Shown: piece after piece, positions 1-10,689 of the stretch | Layout: each line of letters begins with the position of its first letter | Position numbering within the stretch: the first letter of the stretch is position 1 | From: Clavaria fumosa | Taxonomy: Eukaryota; Basidiomycota; Agaricomycetes; Agaricales; Clavariaceae | NCBI GenBank assembly: GCA_951802425.1 | Contig: OX637794.1 | Span: 2,914,001-2,978,000 of the forward strand | Length of the DNA: 64,000 bases | Reading direction: 5' to 3' | Notes under the pieces: model-generated | Seen by the model: the letters and a program-made list of their open reading frames with translations, nothing else | Told to the model about the DNA's origin: nothing | The model's database searches: none | Program-made: the position numbers and the translations under genes

Positions 1-1130
1 AGCTTTCATTCTAGCTAAAAACCACAAGGGCAACCACATGGTCTACACAGATCACCTCAACACAGTCCGACTCATCGATGACAGTAAATCCGGCATATGC
101 CAAGAATCACAAATTCGCAAACAAAACGGCCGCTCATACCACCAATGGCTACTTGAACTGCTTAAAGAGGGCAGATGCAAAGCAAAATATACCAAAGGAC
201 ACACAGGCGGCGGATCTCTAGAGAGTGACCTAAACGAAGAAGCTGACCACTATGCAACACAAGCCCAATGACACTACTCAGACATCCCTCATGCTCCATC
301 ATCATCATTCATGATGGATGCCTACACCCTGCACCAGGAAGGCATGGGCTGGATTGAATCAAATATACACACTCACATTGAATTATCACTAATACACGCC
401 TCTCAACAGAAACTCGCAATCGGACATGGTCACCATATGGCCACATGGCTATATGACAAAATGACACCTCCAGAATACCCATACCAACGAGCCTGTTCAG
501 CTTACTCTGCACTAGTTCAACTCTACGATCAGGCCAACTTGCAACAGCAAATACCATCGTAATGCGAGACCCACAGTCCAACCAAACAGACCAATGTCGA
601 CTTGGCTGTGACACAGTCGAAAACCCCCACCACCTCTTCATCGAATGCTCAGCGCAGGGAGTGGTTAGAACAGAAGCGATGGACAGGATTAGAGCAAGAA
701 CAACTGAGACCATATCCCAAAATGATGGATGCCTCACCCCATCTCAAAAACAGTCAATACTGCATGCCACCCATCACCTCTTCACTGACTCAGCAGAGGT
801 CTGGCCGCTTGGAAGATCTCAATACTACCTTGGACATGTCCTGCCACTTGAACGCATAATGGACACCCCATACGATGAGCGCTCGCTCGGCCTCTCGCGC
901 ACACTGGCCCAGATATCAAGGGAGTGGCATATGGCATCCATATACCTCACAAGCAGAATATACAGGGCACTACAGACAAAGGTGGCGAAGGCGAGATTCA
1001 CCCCTCAACGCACACAGACACCCAGCGAACCAAACTGACACATACAATACAATACATACATACAGTACCACACATATCCTAGGTCCGCCAAGGCAGTAAA
1101 GCCTGAGTCCCTGAGACGGAGGCGGATATC
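1..1130 (+). mobile_element. 3' end of a LINE-like retrotransposon (RNase H tail and zinc-finger tail), broken
   Basis: The window opens inside a degenerate coding region. Residues encoded at 38-271 end with KGHTGGGS...NEEADHYA, the pattern of the last RNase H helix (the second catalytic Asp/His region) in non-LTR and related retroelements. The frame continues past a TGA at 269-271 to 560, then shifts by one base near 555. From 562 it carries a C-x3-C...HH-x4-C cluster (CRLGC, then ENPHHLFIEC), the zinc-binding tail seen after reverse transcriptases of fungal LINEs. No poly(A) tail is clear; the similarity stops near 1130, before the next element's LTR at 1194. What I see is one nonsense and one frameshift, so it is a dead copy cut by the window edge. 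Family assignment is inference from the RNase H plus zinc-tail order. Confidence 0.6.
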
Positions 1131-1193
1131 GTATTGTAAACAATTGTAAACAATGCCTACTACAATCTGGTGCTCAACTTCCACCTCTGGTAG

Positions 1194-1535
1194 TGTTAGG
1201 ATCGCTTACATAAGCCATCCTTGTCAGAAGGTCACATGACCTGTGGCTGGGTCGGATTATGTAATCATGTAAGATCACATGACCTAGGGCCTGGGCACAT
1301 CATGTGATCTGAGGGTCCGAGCGTGGGAAAGTTGGCAAGTGCCGGGGCTCTCACTATAAGTACTTTGTCGTTTCCTTTTTTGTACTCTTTTCCCCTTATC
1401 TTAGTATTGTCATCATGACCTTACACTTAAGTTGTGTGAGACCCAGTCTGATATAATACTAAGATCTGCCTGTCTGCCCTAGCCCCATGTCCTAACCCAG
1501 CTAGCCTGGACCCTTAATTTCAAACTGTGACACAT
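1194..1535 (+). repeat. 5' LTR of a Ty3/gypsy chromovirus
   Basis: The stretch starting TGTTAGGATC at 1194 is repeated at 6331, downstream of a gag-pol frame. The two copies align up to 1453/6621 with scattered base changes. The downstream copy has about 37 bp (6359-6395) missing from this one. A TATA-like CTATAAGTACTT lies at about 1354, followed by a T-rich stretch. The right end is not fixed because the 3' copy is cut at 6621; I placed it near 1535, where an ...TGTGACA edge occurs. No clear tRNA primer-binding site was found after it. Confidence 0.65.
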
Positions 1536-2029
1536 TGTCACAGCTCAGCCCCTATCATCCTCTTCTCCTTTACCCTGCCTGTGGTGTGTAACAGAACCGC
1601 GCAAAATTTTTACTGTGTGTAGATACACGTGACCAGACCAGGAGGAAGTCAACTGTGACCCTCCCCAAGTGATACCGAGTGCCCAAGGCCTGGAACTTTG
1701 TTTTACAGCTACATACCAGTGAATCATGTAGTGTACAGGGCAAGGAAAGGCCCTCTACATAGTCTTTCTGTAGTTTCCTGGTCCAGTGGAGAGGGCCCTT
1801 GCTCTGTGACCATTGTCAGAAGGGCGCACGGGCAACTCATTAGGAGTTGTGGAGCGACCACCTGGGACACCATTTGGGCCCCATGTTAACAAAAGTTTCA
1901 TAGAATAAGAGTTCTATAGGTACATAAGTACACAGAAGAGCAGCCTAAGAGGACAGGACTGTTAAGAGATCAAAGAAATCCTGAGTGCCCAAGGCCCGGA
2001 ACTTTATTTACAGCGTCCAGGGCCTGTGA
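1536..2029. other. Leader between 5' LTR and gag; one short direct repeat
   Basis: No gene is seen here. A roughly 32-bp segment starting GAGTGCCCAAGGCC at 1677 recurs at 1982 with a few changes, so part of the leader is duplicated. The rest is probably the untranslated leader of the chromovirus. Confidence 0.4.
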
Positions 2030-5000
2030 TGGCAGACCATGTTGCCCTACCTGTAGCCCAACCTATGAGGCTTGACCTATCTGTTGCCCCCTTTGATGGG
2101 CAGAAAAGGAACTTCTGTACATTCCTCTGATCACTTCGCCTCTTGTTTATGGTGAACCCAACTACCTATGCTACAGACCTGGTGAAGGTCCTCTTTGCTT
2201 TGAGCAAAATTACTGGAGATGGATTTGCTGCTGAATGGGCAAATATGAAAGCAGAAGAGATCCTGGGTAGTGGTGGAGTTGAGTGCAGAAAAGGACTCAG
2301 GAATCCTGGTCCATTGGCTGGAGTTGAACCTGAGTAGGAGGTTGGTGGAGAGAATCTATGGTGTCTCCCTGATGCCAGAGACATATGGAGAATGGAAGGT
2401 GCTGGCTGAGAGGCTTGATGCCCAGCAAAGGCAACTGGATGGGATACTCACAGAACAGACACCGCAACCCACCACGACCCCCGTGCGACCTACTGCAACC
2501 CTACCACGACCTGCCATGACCACTTCGCGACCTCTTGTGACCCCTCTGCTGTGTACTCCAGATGTGGCCATGGCCCGAGGATGGGCCCCTGCTGATGAGA
2601 GATGTTGTTTCTGATGCCACCAGACTGGCCATGCTGTCCATTTCTGCCCCCTGCCTGATATGTGTCTGCAGGTCCCAAGGGCCCAAACCTGGGCAGCACC
2701 ATGTGCCCCCCAAATGGCAGAGGGATATGAGAAAGAGATTGCATGGCTCTGAGCCTGCATAGAGCTGTATGAGAGAGAGAGGAGGACTCCTGCTGGTGAG
2801 AAGAAGTGTGCCAGCCCCCTTTCCGTCCCTGTGCCTGCTGCAAGTATACCCTGATATACTATCTTGCAGCAGAGACATACCTGAATTGGGGCTGAGGTGA
2901 AGGAGGAAGTGAGACTGGCAGAGCGCCTAACCAGAGTGTGGCCAGAAGTGCGGAAACATGTGCCACGAGAGCTAGCCATCCAGGTGCACTTGGAGGCTCT
3001 CAGCACTGGCAAAAGGACCACAATGAAGGCCCTTGTCAACTCAGGGTGCACCAACTGCTTCATGGATTTGGAGTGGGCAAAAGGAGTGGGACTGGAGCCA
3101 TCTCTCCTGCTGAACCCAATCACCATGTATAATGTGGATGGGATGCAGAACAGGAATGGAAAGGTCCGGTATGGGATAGAGGTGCTGGTGAGAGTTGGTG
3201 ACCACCAGGAGCGGATCCACTTTCTGCTGGGAAAGACCCAGTCCCACAAGGTCATCCTTGGGCATGACTGGCTCAAGTGGCATAACCCGGATATCAACTG
3301 GCAGAAGGCAGAGCTGAGCCTTACCCGCTGCCCCCCACAGTGTTCCCCATCCCCTCGAGCCCCTGCACCCCTGAAAATGAGTACCCTCGCATCCACAAGT
3401 ATTCTGGACACCTGATTTCCCAACTCTGGCCCTACCCCCGATTGGCCCAACTGCTACCCTCTGGTTTTTAGTGAAGCGAAGTGGGATGAGCTTCCCTGCT
3501 CCTGACTGGACTTTGATATTAAGATTGAGTTCAAAAAGGACCCTGAGCACCTCTCCTCCAAGCTATACTCACTGACACGGGAGGAGATGGTGGAGATGAA
3601 CCGTTGGGTGGATGAGCAGCTTGCTTCTGGATGAATCCGGCCCTTGAAATCCCCATATGCTAGCCCCTTCTTCTTCAAACATGAGAAGGACAAGCTGCGG
3701 CTGATTATCAAGTACTCGAGACTGAATGTGCACCTGATCAAGGACAAGTACCCCCTCCCCCACATCTGAGACACAGTGGATGTGCTTAAAGGAGCATCAA
3801 TCTACTCTAAGATTGATGCAAAGGGAGGTTTCCCATCTATGCAGGTCTGGCCCGAGCACCAGCACCGCTGTGCCTTCCTGACACCCCATGGACTCTTCGA
3901 ACCAGCTGTCATGTGGTTTGGACTGCAGAATGCCCCTGCTACCTTCCAATGCTTCATGAATCACGTGTTGAGGGAGGAGATTGCAGGAGGACATGTGAGG
4001 GCCTATGTGGATGATGTCATTGTGTTTGCAGAGGACTTGGCTACACACCGGTACTGGACAGATCGGGTCTTGAGGAAGTTTGGAGAGAATGGGTTGTGTC
4101 TCAAACTCAGTAAATGCAAGTTTGAGAAGAGTGAGATCATCTTCCTGGGGATGAAGATCTCCCACAACAGACTAGAGCATGATCCGGCCAAGGGTGCAGC
4201 AGTCTGAGATTGGCCACATCCTAAGAATGTGAAGGATGTCCAGAGGTTCAATGGGATGCTGAACTACCTCCACCGGCACATCCCGAATCTTTCTGCCCAG
4301 GCAAAGCCACTCTTCCAGCTGACTGGGAATGTTCCATGGAAATGGGAGGAGGAGGAGGAAGCAGCCTTCTGAGATCTCCGCCAGGCACTCGTATCGGCCC
4401 CAGTCTTGGCTCTGCCTCAGGACAAAGGGAGATGGAAGGTAGAGACAGATGCAAGTAACCTGGCAACTGGTGGAGTGCTCTCGCAGCAGCAGATGGATGG
4501 AACCTGGAGAGTTGTTGACTATATCTCCAAGGCCCTCACTGCAGCTGAGAAGAACTACGATGTGTACGACAAGGAGTTCTTGGCTGTGATTTGGGCTCTT
4601 CGTGAATGGCAGGCATACCTCATTGGAGCAGATGAAACGGTTGAGATCTGGACAGACCATGCGAACCTCCAGTACTTCCGGAAGCCCCAGAAGTTGAAAC
4701 CGAGGCAGGTCCATTGGGTTGGAGAGCTCCAGTGCTTTGACTTTGAGATAAAGTATCGCACTGGCAAGTCGAATACAAAGGCAGATGCACTCTCCCGGAG
4801 ACCAGACTATGGAGAGATGGTAGAGGAGGATGCACCAGTGCAGGTTTTCCCGGAAACGGAAGTCCGTGTGTCATTCACATCGGAAATGGAGACACTACTC
4901 CAGAAAAATAGTGCAGTACACATACAGAAGCCAGAGGAGCTTGATGACAAGTGGACGCAAGATTGTGCTGGACTCTGGCAAAAGGGGATAGTCACTTGGG

Positions 5001-6319
5001 TCCCCCTAGTAGCTCGTGAGGCCATCCTCAAGTTTGAGCATGACCTCCCTGCTGCTGGACACCCTGGGCCCCGGAAGTTGAGAGCAGCACTGGTGAAGGG
5101 TTATTGGTGGCCGGACATGGTGAAAGATGCAGATTGGTATGCCCAGGGGTGTGAGACATGCCAGCAGACGAAGCCTGACCATACCAAGCATGCTGCCCCA
5201 CTGCACCCCCATCCGGTTCCTGATGGTCCCTGGTTGGTGATCTCATGGGACATAGTCAGTCCCCTCCCCCTCTCCCGTGGACATAACGCCATCCTTGTCA
5301 TTGTTGACAAGTTCACAAAACGGACACTGCTCAAAGCGATCGGGCTCGACCTCACAGGACTTGGAGCAGTGCGTCTCCTCCAGGATTGAGTGTTTCATGA
5401 CCATGGAGTCCCTCACAAGGTTGTGAGTGACTGGGGGTCCCAGTTCGTGCCCCGCTTCATGAAGGAGTTCTACTCCATGATCTGGGTAAAGGCAAATCCA
5501 AGTACTGCCTTTCATCTGCAGACTGATGGACAGACGGAACAGGTGAACCAGGAGATGGAGATCTATCTCCAGGCTTACATGGACCATCTCCAGGATGACT
5601 GGGCTGAATGGTTGTTGACTGCTGAGTTTGCTCTTAACAATCGTGAGCACTCCGCAACAGGACAGACGCCTTTTTTCCTTGACTATGGCCAGCACCCATG
5701 GAATGGGGGACTCTGCCCACCTTCTGAGGTGAACCTGGCAGCGGATGAGTGGATGGCTAAGCTCACAGAGTCCCGAAGAGCAGCCAAGGAGGCGATGGAG
5801 AAAGTGGCAGCAGCAATGAAGAAGAGCTACAATAAAGGGAAACACCCAAGTCGGGAGTACTCTGAGGGAGATCTGGTCTGGCTGGACACTAGAAACTTGA
5901 AGATGGACCAGCCCTCTAAAAAGCTTGACAACAAGAGAGCAGGCCCCTTTGCAGTTGAGGAGAAGGTGGGACCTGCTGGGTATCGCCTCAAGCTCCCTTG
6001 GGCCTGGCACGTCCATCGGGTCTTCAACGAGTTGCTGTTGATGCCATACCATCCCCCTTCCTTCCCTTCACAGAACCTGCCTCCCCCTCCACCCCCTACG
6101 ATTGATGATGACCACCTGGAGTATGATGTGGAGGCGATCCTTGATGTTAAGAAGGTGGGGCATGGGGTGAAGTACTTGGTGAAGTGGTTGGGATACCCAG
6201 TGGAAGAAAACACTTGGGAGCCCCATAGGAACCTCACTAACATAATGTTGCTTCTCCGGGACTTCTTCCTCTCCCACCCTGACAAGGCCAAGCTAGCTGG
6301 TCAGGATGCCCAGCCTTAA
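2030..6319 (+). pseudogene. Chromovirus gag-pol (Ty3/gypsy), inactivated
   Basis: Order of domains matches a Ty3/gypsy chromovirus: gag core (about 2030-2450), a CCHC zinc knuckle (2603-2650, C-x2-C-x4-H-x4-C), retropepsin-like region (about 2970-3300, with VNSGCTNCFMD in place of the usual DSGA motif), reverse transcriptase (about 3590-4170, with YVDDVIVF), RNase H (4430-4790, VETDAS and DALSRR), integrase (4950-5800, with an HH-CC finger ending CETCQQ, then D, D and E segments) and a chromodomain (6118-6270, EYDVEAILD...YLVKWLGYP...TWEP). One frame runs from about 2270 to the TAA at 6317, interrupted by TGA codons only (2612, 2750, 2852, 2882, 3413, 3503, 3632, 3767, 4205, 4370, 5387). A frameshift separates the first part of gag near 2265. 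The retropepsin region has Asn where Asp is expected. It is inactive as read. Confidence 0.88.
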
Positions 6320-6621
6320 GAGGGGGGTGATGTTAGGATCACTTACATAAGCCATCCCAAAGAGGAGTTATGGAGAAACTGAGGAGGGTTGTTAGAAGGT
6401 CACATGACCTGTGGCTGGGTCGGATTATGTAATCACATAAGATCACATGACCTAGGGCCTGGGCGCATCACGTGATCCGAGGGTCCGAGCGTGGGAAAGT
6501 CGGCAAGTGCCAGGGCTCTTGCTATAAGTACTTCGTTGTTTCCTTTTTTGTACTCTTTTCCCCTTATCTTAGTATTGTCATCATGACCTTACACTTAAGT
6601 TGTGTGAGACCCAGTCTGATA
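6318..6621 (+). repeat. Polypurine tract and 3' LTR of the chromovirus, right end truncated
   Basis: AAGAGGGGGGTGA (6318-6330) is a polypurine tract immediately before TGTTAGGATC at 6331, the same start as the 5' copy. Similarity to the 5' LTR ends at 6621, whereas the 5' copy continues for roughly 80 bp more. The sequence then changes to an unrelated gag fragment, so the end was lost by deletion or by a later insertion. Confidence 0.75.
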
Positions 6622-7464
6622 GGTAGCCAACAACATTGATGCCCCAGAACTGGCCAACAATACTCCAACTCCAAGTGTGTCTGGACCCCTGGACCACAAT
6701 GAAGAGTCAGAGCCCTCAGTTACTGACAATGACAACAAGCTAAACAAACCTCCAACACCTTGAGCCGAGCACAAGCTAACTCTGGCACATCTCCTTTGGG
6801 AGATCATTAGCACTAACAAGCACCCAGAGATGGCTAAACCACACAACCCCAACACCTTTGATGGCTCAGACACTAAGAAGTTGAAAAGCTTCTTGGTCCA
6901 ATGCCATTTGAACTTCCTTGATTGCCCAAGGGTGTTCAAGTCTGACTCTCACAAGGTCCATTATGTTCTTTCCTTTCTCTAGGGCTTTGCCCTGGAATGG
7001 TTCAAGCCAATGGTCCTGGATGGCAAAGGCCATCCAGTCCTTTCAAACTATAAAATGTTTGTTCCCAGCTTACAGAAAATTTCAGTCTGTATGATGTGAT
7101 CCATGAGGTGGAGTTTGAATTCAAACAACTCTGGATGCACAAGGACCAGAAGTTGACAAAGTATACCATTTCATTCAACAGATTCATGTCCATTGTCCAT
7201 TGGGATGAGTATGTGTTGCAGCAGCAGTTCTACAAGGGACTTGCGAGCCACATCAAGGATGAACTGGCCCATTGTTAAGATCTGATTCTTTGCTCCAAGA
7301 GGGGTAGTGTAGAGGAGACAAAAAAGGGGCAAAGGCAAAGCCAGAGTGGAGCAGAGTCCAGTTGGAGTCCAGATCAGAATTGTGCAAGGACTTCTCCTCT
7401 ACACAAAAGGAAAGAGCTAGAAGGGGTCAAAGGGTGGGACTGTGGCCTCAACTTATGGGTTGTG
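6622..7464 (+). pseudogene. Gag fragment of a second Ty3/gypsy family
   Basis: Reading across stops and shifts gives a typical gag core: NPNTFDGSD-KKLKSFLVQC near 6847-6910, then HYVLSFL...ALEWF (about 6960-7000), and YDVIHEVEFEFKQLW... to ...YKGLASHIKDELA (about 7090-7270). It is interrupted by a TAG at about 6980, a TAA near 7050 and frame changes. This gag is not the one in the 2030-6319 element. The tail (7280-7460) is purine-rich and carries no recognisable domain. The 2.1 kb LTR element beginning at 7465 is inserted into this debris, so the two flanks (to 7464 and from 9547) were once joined. Confidence 0.6.
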
Positions 7465-7700
7465 TGTAAAGACTTCTATCCCTCAAAAGAACCAGACTCA
7501 ACAATATATTGAGTGTAGTAGTTCTATATAGAGGGATCTACCCTCTGTGTACAGTCGCAACACAGTATATATAGGCAAGCGGCCCTCCAGAGGGCCACTG
7601 ACGTAAGCTTAGCCTAAGCATAGACTAATATGGTATATAGATTATGTAATATAAGAACAGAAAAGGCCTAATAAGAACAGAAAAGGCCTATAGCCTTACA
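7465..7700 (-). repeat. LTR (3' LTR of a minus-strand element)
   Basis: TGTAAAGACTTC...TAGCCTTACA is repeated at 9316-9541 with few differences. This copy has an extra tandem AAGAACAGAAAAGGCCTAAT unit at about 7660-7690. On the minus strand a GGTGGGGGAGGG polypurine tract (plus 7701-7712) abuts it, which sets the element's direction and makes this the 3' LTR. Confidence 0.85.
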
Positions 7701-8049
7701 CCCTCCCCCACCAGAGAGGCCCCCAACCAGAGATGATGCGTGGGCAGTGCAGGATGATGAGCAGGATCATGTAATAATTTAAAAGGGACACATCCCCTTG
7801 GGCAGGGTTACTGCCATGTCACTGGGCACAATCCCCTCCTGGGGCCTTTGCCTAGTGCTGACAGGTCCTACCCAGTGGTCTGCGCGACCTGCCCCCAGTT
7901 GGACAGTGTGTCACGAGCGGCACACCCTGGTGGGGGGTGCCCCAAGTGCTGCTGTCTTGTCCTTTGAGGTAGGCATCGTCTATCTTTACAGAGGTGTTAG
8001 CCTCTCCCCCCTTCCAGGGCTCACCCTTATCCCAGGGGCCCGAGTGTAG

Positions 8050-9289
8050 TCAGCTCTTTTGAGCTTCCTTCCTCGGTGTGTTCTTAGCCAATATACAGAG
8101 GCGTAACGCTTCCATCTCCTCACTGGGCAACATCACCTGAAGGGTCTTCCCCTTTCCTTCGCCAATCCGGATTGCACATTGGTGCACATCCAGTATCACA
8201 CAGCAGTCATACATGAATGCCATTCCGACTATGATATCATAGCAGTCGATGTTCGCTATATCAAAATACTGGTCTTCCACCAGTATTCCTCCCAAATCCA
8301 CCACTACACAGCATCGTCGATCGGCTGCTGATACAGCTGAGTTGAATAGGAACTGGATTATCCAGTTGGAAGGTTGGTACCTTCACCACTCCTTCTGGGG
8401 CAGTTCCATCCATCCGAATGAGCCCATTCAGCCCATTGGCTCCTGCTGACCCAGCTGTGGGTAGCGCAGCATAGGCTGCGATTCCGGTCCTGCTGTTTCT
8501 TGAGGGCCACTGCCCTCCACTCCTGGTTCGCCAGGGGTTCGAGAACCATCCGCGCGGTTCTCTCTTCGCCACCCTTCCTTGCGGTTGGCTTGCGCTGACC
8601 ATCTGGCCTCCGGGGCTACCCCCAAGAGTGCCTGACTCGGCAGGGCAAGCCCCACCTCAGGTCAATGATTCACGGCATTGCCACTGTAAGGGAGCCACTA
8701 GCGCAGTTTCCTGCTTGTCTAGCGAGTCCAATACCCTCCTAACATGGGTAGCTTCCTTGCTTAGCTTTTGCCAAATCATGGCTTGGCAATTTTTCATCAC
8801 CCTTACAAGAGCCTCAAACTCTTTGTCCTGGCAGGAGAGTTCAACCTGAATATCCGAGAGTCTCTCGGCTACAGCATTAGCTCGCACTATCACTGTTTGC
8901 TCATCTCCAATATTGGAGGGATCCCGCGAGCTTGACCACTCTCACGGCCTCCTCTCATGGGTTTCTAAGGGCTCTCTGCCCTTTCCTTTTGAAGGCCCGG
9001 CCTTCTCTACCAATGGTGCCCCACCAATGACTTGGCATGTTGTGATGCCCTCCTTGTGGCGATTGCCATGTGTCGACGGCGTTTTGGACCTAACACTGTC
9101 ATCAGGGGCCAGTGACGTCATGTCAGCCCTTAGCAGTGGTTCACCACTGGGCTTGACAGAGGGTCCTATTCCCTCTGGCTGCGCGATGCCTGTGTTGCAC
9201 AGAGGTCCTACCAAGGGAGGAGTTTCTCCTCCCTTCCTGTTGTACTTTTTTTGTGCAGCTGTATGGGCATTGCCCATTGTTAACCACAC
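8050..9289 (-). pseudogene. Gag/retropepsin-like polyprotein of the compact LTR element, with frame breaks
   Basis: Minus-strand coding runs in pieces: 9289-8942 (basic and Pro/Gly-rich, MWLTMGNAHTAAQKK... ), 8893-8657 (helical, MIVRANAVAERLSDIQVEL...), 8602-8261 (linker) and 8304-8050. The last piece holds YFDIANIDCYDIIVGMAFMY followed by an ILDVHQCAIRI strand, matching the second half of retropepsin-like domains of fungal Ty3 elements (flap-side strand, then an 'ILG-PF' type motif with VG in place of LG). Frame changes between pieces mean either programmed shifts or decay; decay is likelier. The N-terminal catalytic Asp-Ser/Thr-Gly triplet was not located. Confidence 0.5.
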
Positions 9290-9315
9290 TCATAGTGTTA
9301 AAGGTTCAAAAAAGT

Positions 9316-9541
9316 TGTAAAGACTTCTATCCCTCAAAAGAACCAGACTCAACAATATATTGAGTGTAGTAGTTCTATATAGAGGGATCTACCCTCTGTG
9401 TACAGTTGCGACACAGTATATATAGGCGAGCGGCCCTCCAGAGGGCCACTGACATAAGCATAGCCTAAGTGGCTATGCTAGTAGACTAATATGGTATATA
9501 GATTATGTAATATAAGAACAGAAAAGGCCTATAGCCTTACA
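9316..9541 (-). repeat. LTR (5' LTR of the minus-strand element)
   Basis: Copy of the 7465-7700 LTR. Reading on the minus strand it starts TGTAAGGCTATAGGCC and contains a CCTATATATACTG TATA-like box (plus about 9413-9426), consistent with a promoter firing toward lower coordinates into the gag-like interior. Confidence 0.85.
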
Positions 9542-9546
9542 TTGTG

Positions 9547-10141
9547 CCACCACATGTGTCCCAATTTAACCTTGCTGGTACTTTGCTTTCCAGGACAAGG
9601 AAGGACGAAGTCCAAAGGGAAATTGCCCAGAGTCTGTTGGAGTCTGCCAGAGTTTTGCAGAACTCATTGGGACTGTTGAGAACAGTGAGGACAAAGTCCC
9701 TTAATGCATGGACCAGGTGGCAAGGACCAGAAATAATGTTAATATTCAAACTGAGGATCATGGAGATACATGGGGGCTCATATGCTACTAGGGTAGGGCA
9801 TAGGGCAGACTGTGAAACATGAGTATATCAAATATCTACAGTAATTTCACCTGAGGAGTGGGAAGGCATAGATGATACATGTAAGGCAAAGAATAAGTTC
9901 CCATGGGTAGTGGGCACTGTCCCATAGGTTGCTAACCATGGACTAGTGCCAGGGAACATGCTAGAAGTAAATTCCATGCAGTCCGAAGGACCAATATCAA
10001 AGTCCAATGAAAGTCCGGACCAGACTTTTGGAGTTGGAGCAGACCCAGAGTGGAGTTGGATCAGAGATCTTGGAGTTGGAGTGGAGATGCATCAGAGGTG
10101 CATCAGAGGTATTTCAAAGGTGATTAGGTGACTGGATAGGG
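9547..10141. other. Degenerate repeat DNA, continuation of the interrupted gag fragment
   Basis: Once the compact LTR element is removed, this stretch joins 7464 directly. It holds no intact coding region and few CG dinucleotides. Short GTTGGAG-type repeats begin near 10030. No domain was recognised. Confidence 0.4.
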
Positions 10142-10200
10142 CTGTGACAGTATCCCCCTCTTAGGGTTGAGCCCTCAAGACCCTTAGGTCACTGTATTTC
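10142..10200 (-). repeat. Possible LTR edge plus polypurine tract of another minus-strand element
   Basis: On the minus strand the sequence reads AAGAGGGGGATAC followed by TGTCACAGCCC: a polypurine tract joined to a TG-starting edge, as at the 3' end of an LTR retrotransposon. The partner LTR and the rest of the element were not identified, so this is a weak call. Confidence 0.3.
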
Positions 10201-10680
10201 ACTTTGTGGGTTGGAGAGAGTTGGAGTTGGAGGTGGGGTTGGAGTTGGAGTTGGAGTCAGAGATGGTGCAGATGGGTCATGAGGGTGTTGGAGATGTGAA
10301 GCAGAGGTGCAGAGCTGAGAGAATCGGAGTTTTGGAGGTTCGGAGTTTTGGAGGTTCAGAATGGAGGTGTGGAGGTGAGGGGAGTTTGGGAATTGGAGTT
10401 TTTGGAGGTTCAGAGTGGAGGTTTGGGAATTGGAGTTTTTGGAGGTTCAGAGTGGAGGTTTGGGAATTGGAGTTTTAGGTTTTGGAGCAGAGGTGTGGAG
10501 GTGTGGAGGTGCAAAATCGGAGTAGGAGCAGAGGAGTGGAGGAGTGGAGGTAGTGGAGTCAGAGTCAGAGGAGCAGAGGTAGCAGAGTTGGAGTCAGAGC
10601 AGCAGAGTGGAGGGGTAGAGGTAGTGGTGTGTGGAGGGGGGGCCAGAAAAGGTTGGACAATTCAGTGGGTTAGGTTTTCA
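10200..10680 (+). repeat. Purine-rich minisatellite (37-bp unit)
   Basis: About 480 bp consist almost only of A, G and T on the plus strand, built from GGAG/GTTGGAG words. A 37-bp unit starting TTTGGGAATTGGAG repeats at 10385, 10422 and 10459 (the last only partly). This produces an artificial open frame rich in Trp-Glu-Leu/Gly, which I do not consider a gene. Confidence 0.75.
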
Positions 10681-10689
10681 GAAATATGC

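Larger units (their letters stand above)
7465..9541 (-). mobile_element. Compact non-autonomous LTR retrotransposon with 5-bp target duplication
   Basis: Two LTRs of 236 and 226 bp enclose about 1.6 kb. The 5 bp on each side are identical (TTGTG at 7460-7464 and 9542-9546), the standard target duplication of Ty3-type integration. On the minus strand the order is LTR, gag-like coding, protease-like coding, polypurine tract, LTR. No reverse transcriptase, RNase H or integrase can be found, and the interior is too short for them. It would need enzymes from another element. A tRNA primer-binding site was not evident just inside the upstream LTR. The nearly identical LTRs indicate that it is younger than the surrounding debris. 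Confidence 0.85.

Noticed and set aside
2270..6319. UGA recoding (as Arg or Trp) in a live element
   Set aside because: Nuclear genes in the window use TGA as a normal stop (for example LUC7, Bet3 and FAM50), several TGAs fall at expected Arg(CGA) sites, and the retropepsin motif is also damaged, so decay is simpler.
8500..8560. GGTTCGAGAACC resembling a tRNA T-arm
   Set aside because: No acceptor or anticodon stem could be built around it; it is inside the coding part of the compact LTR element.
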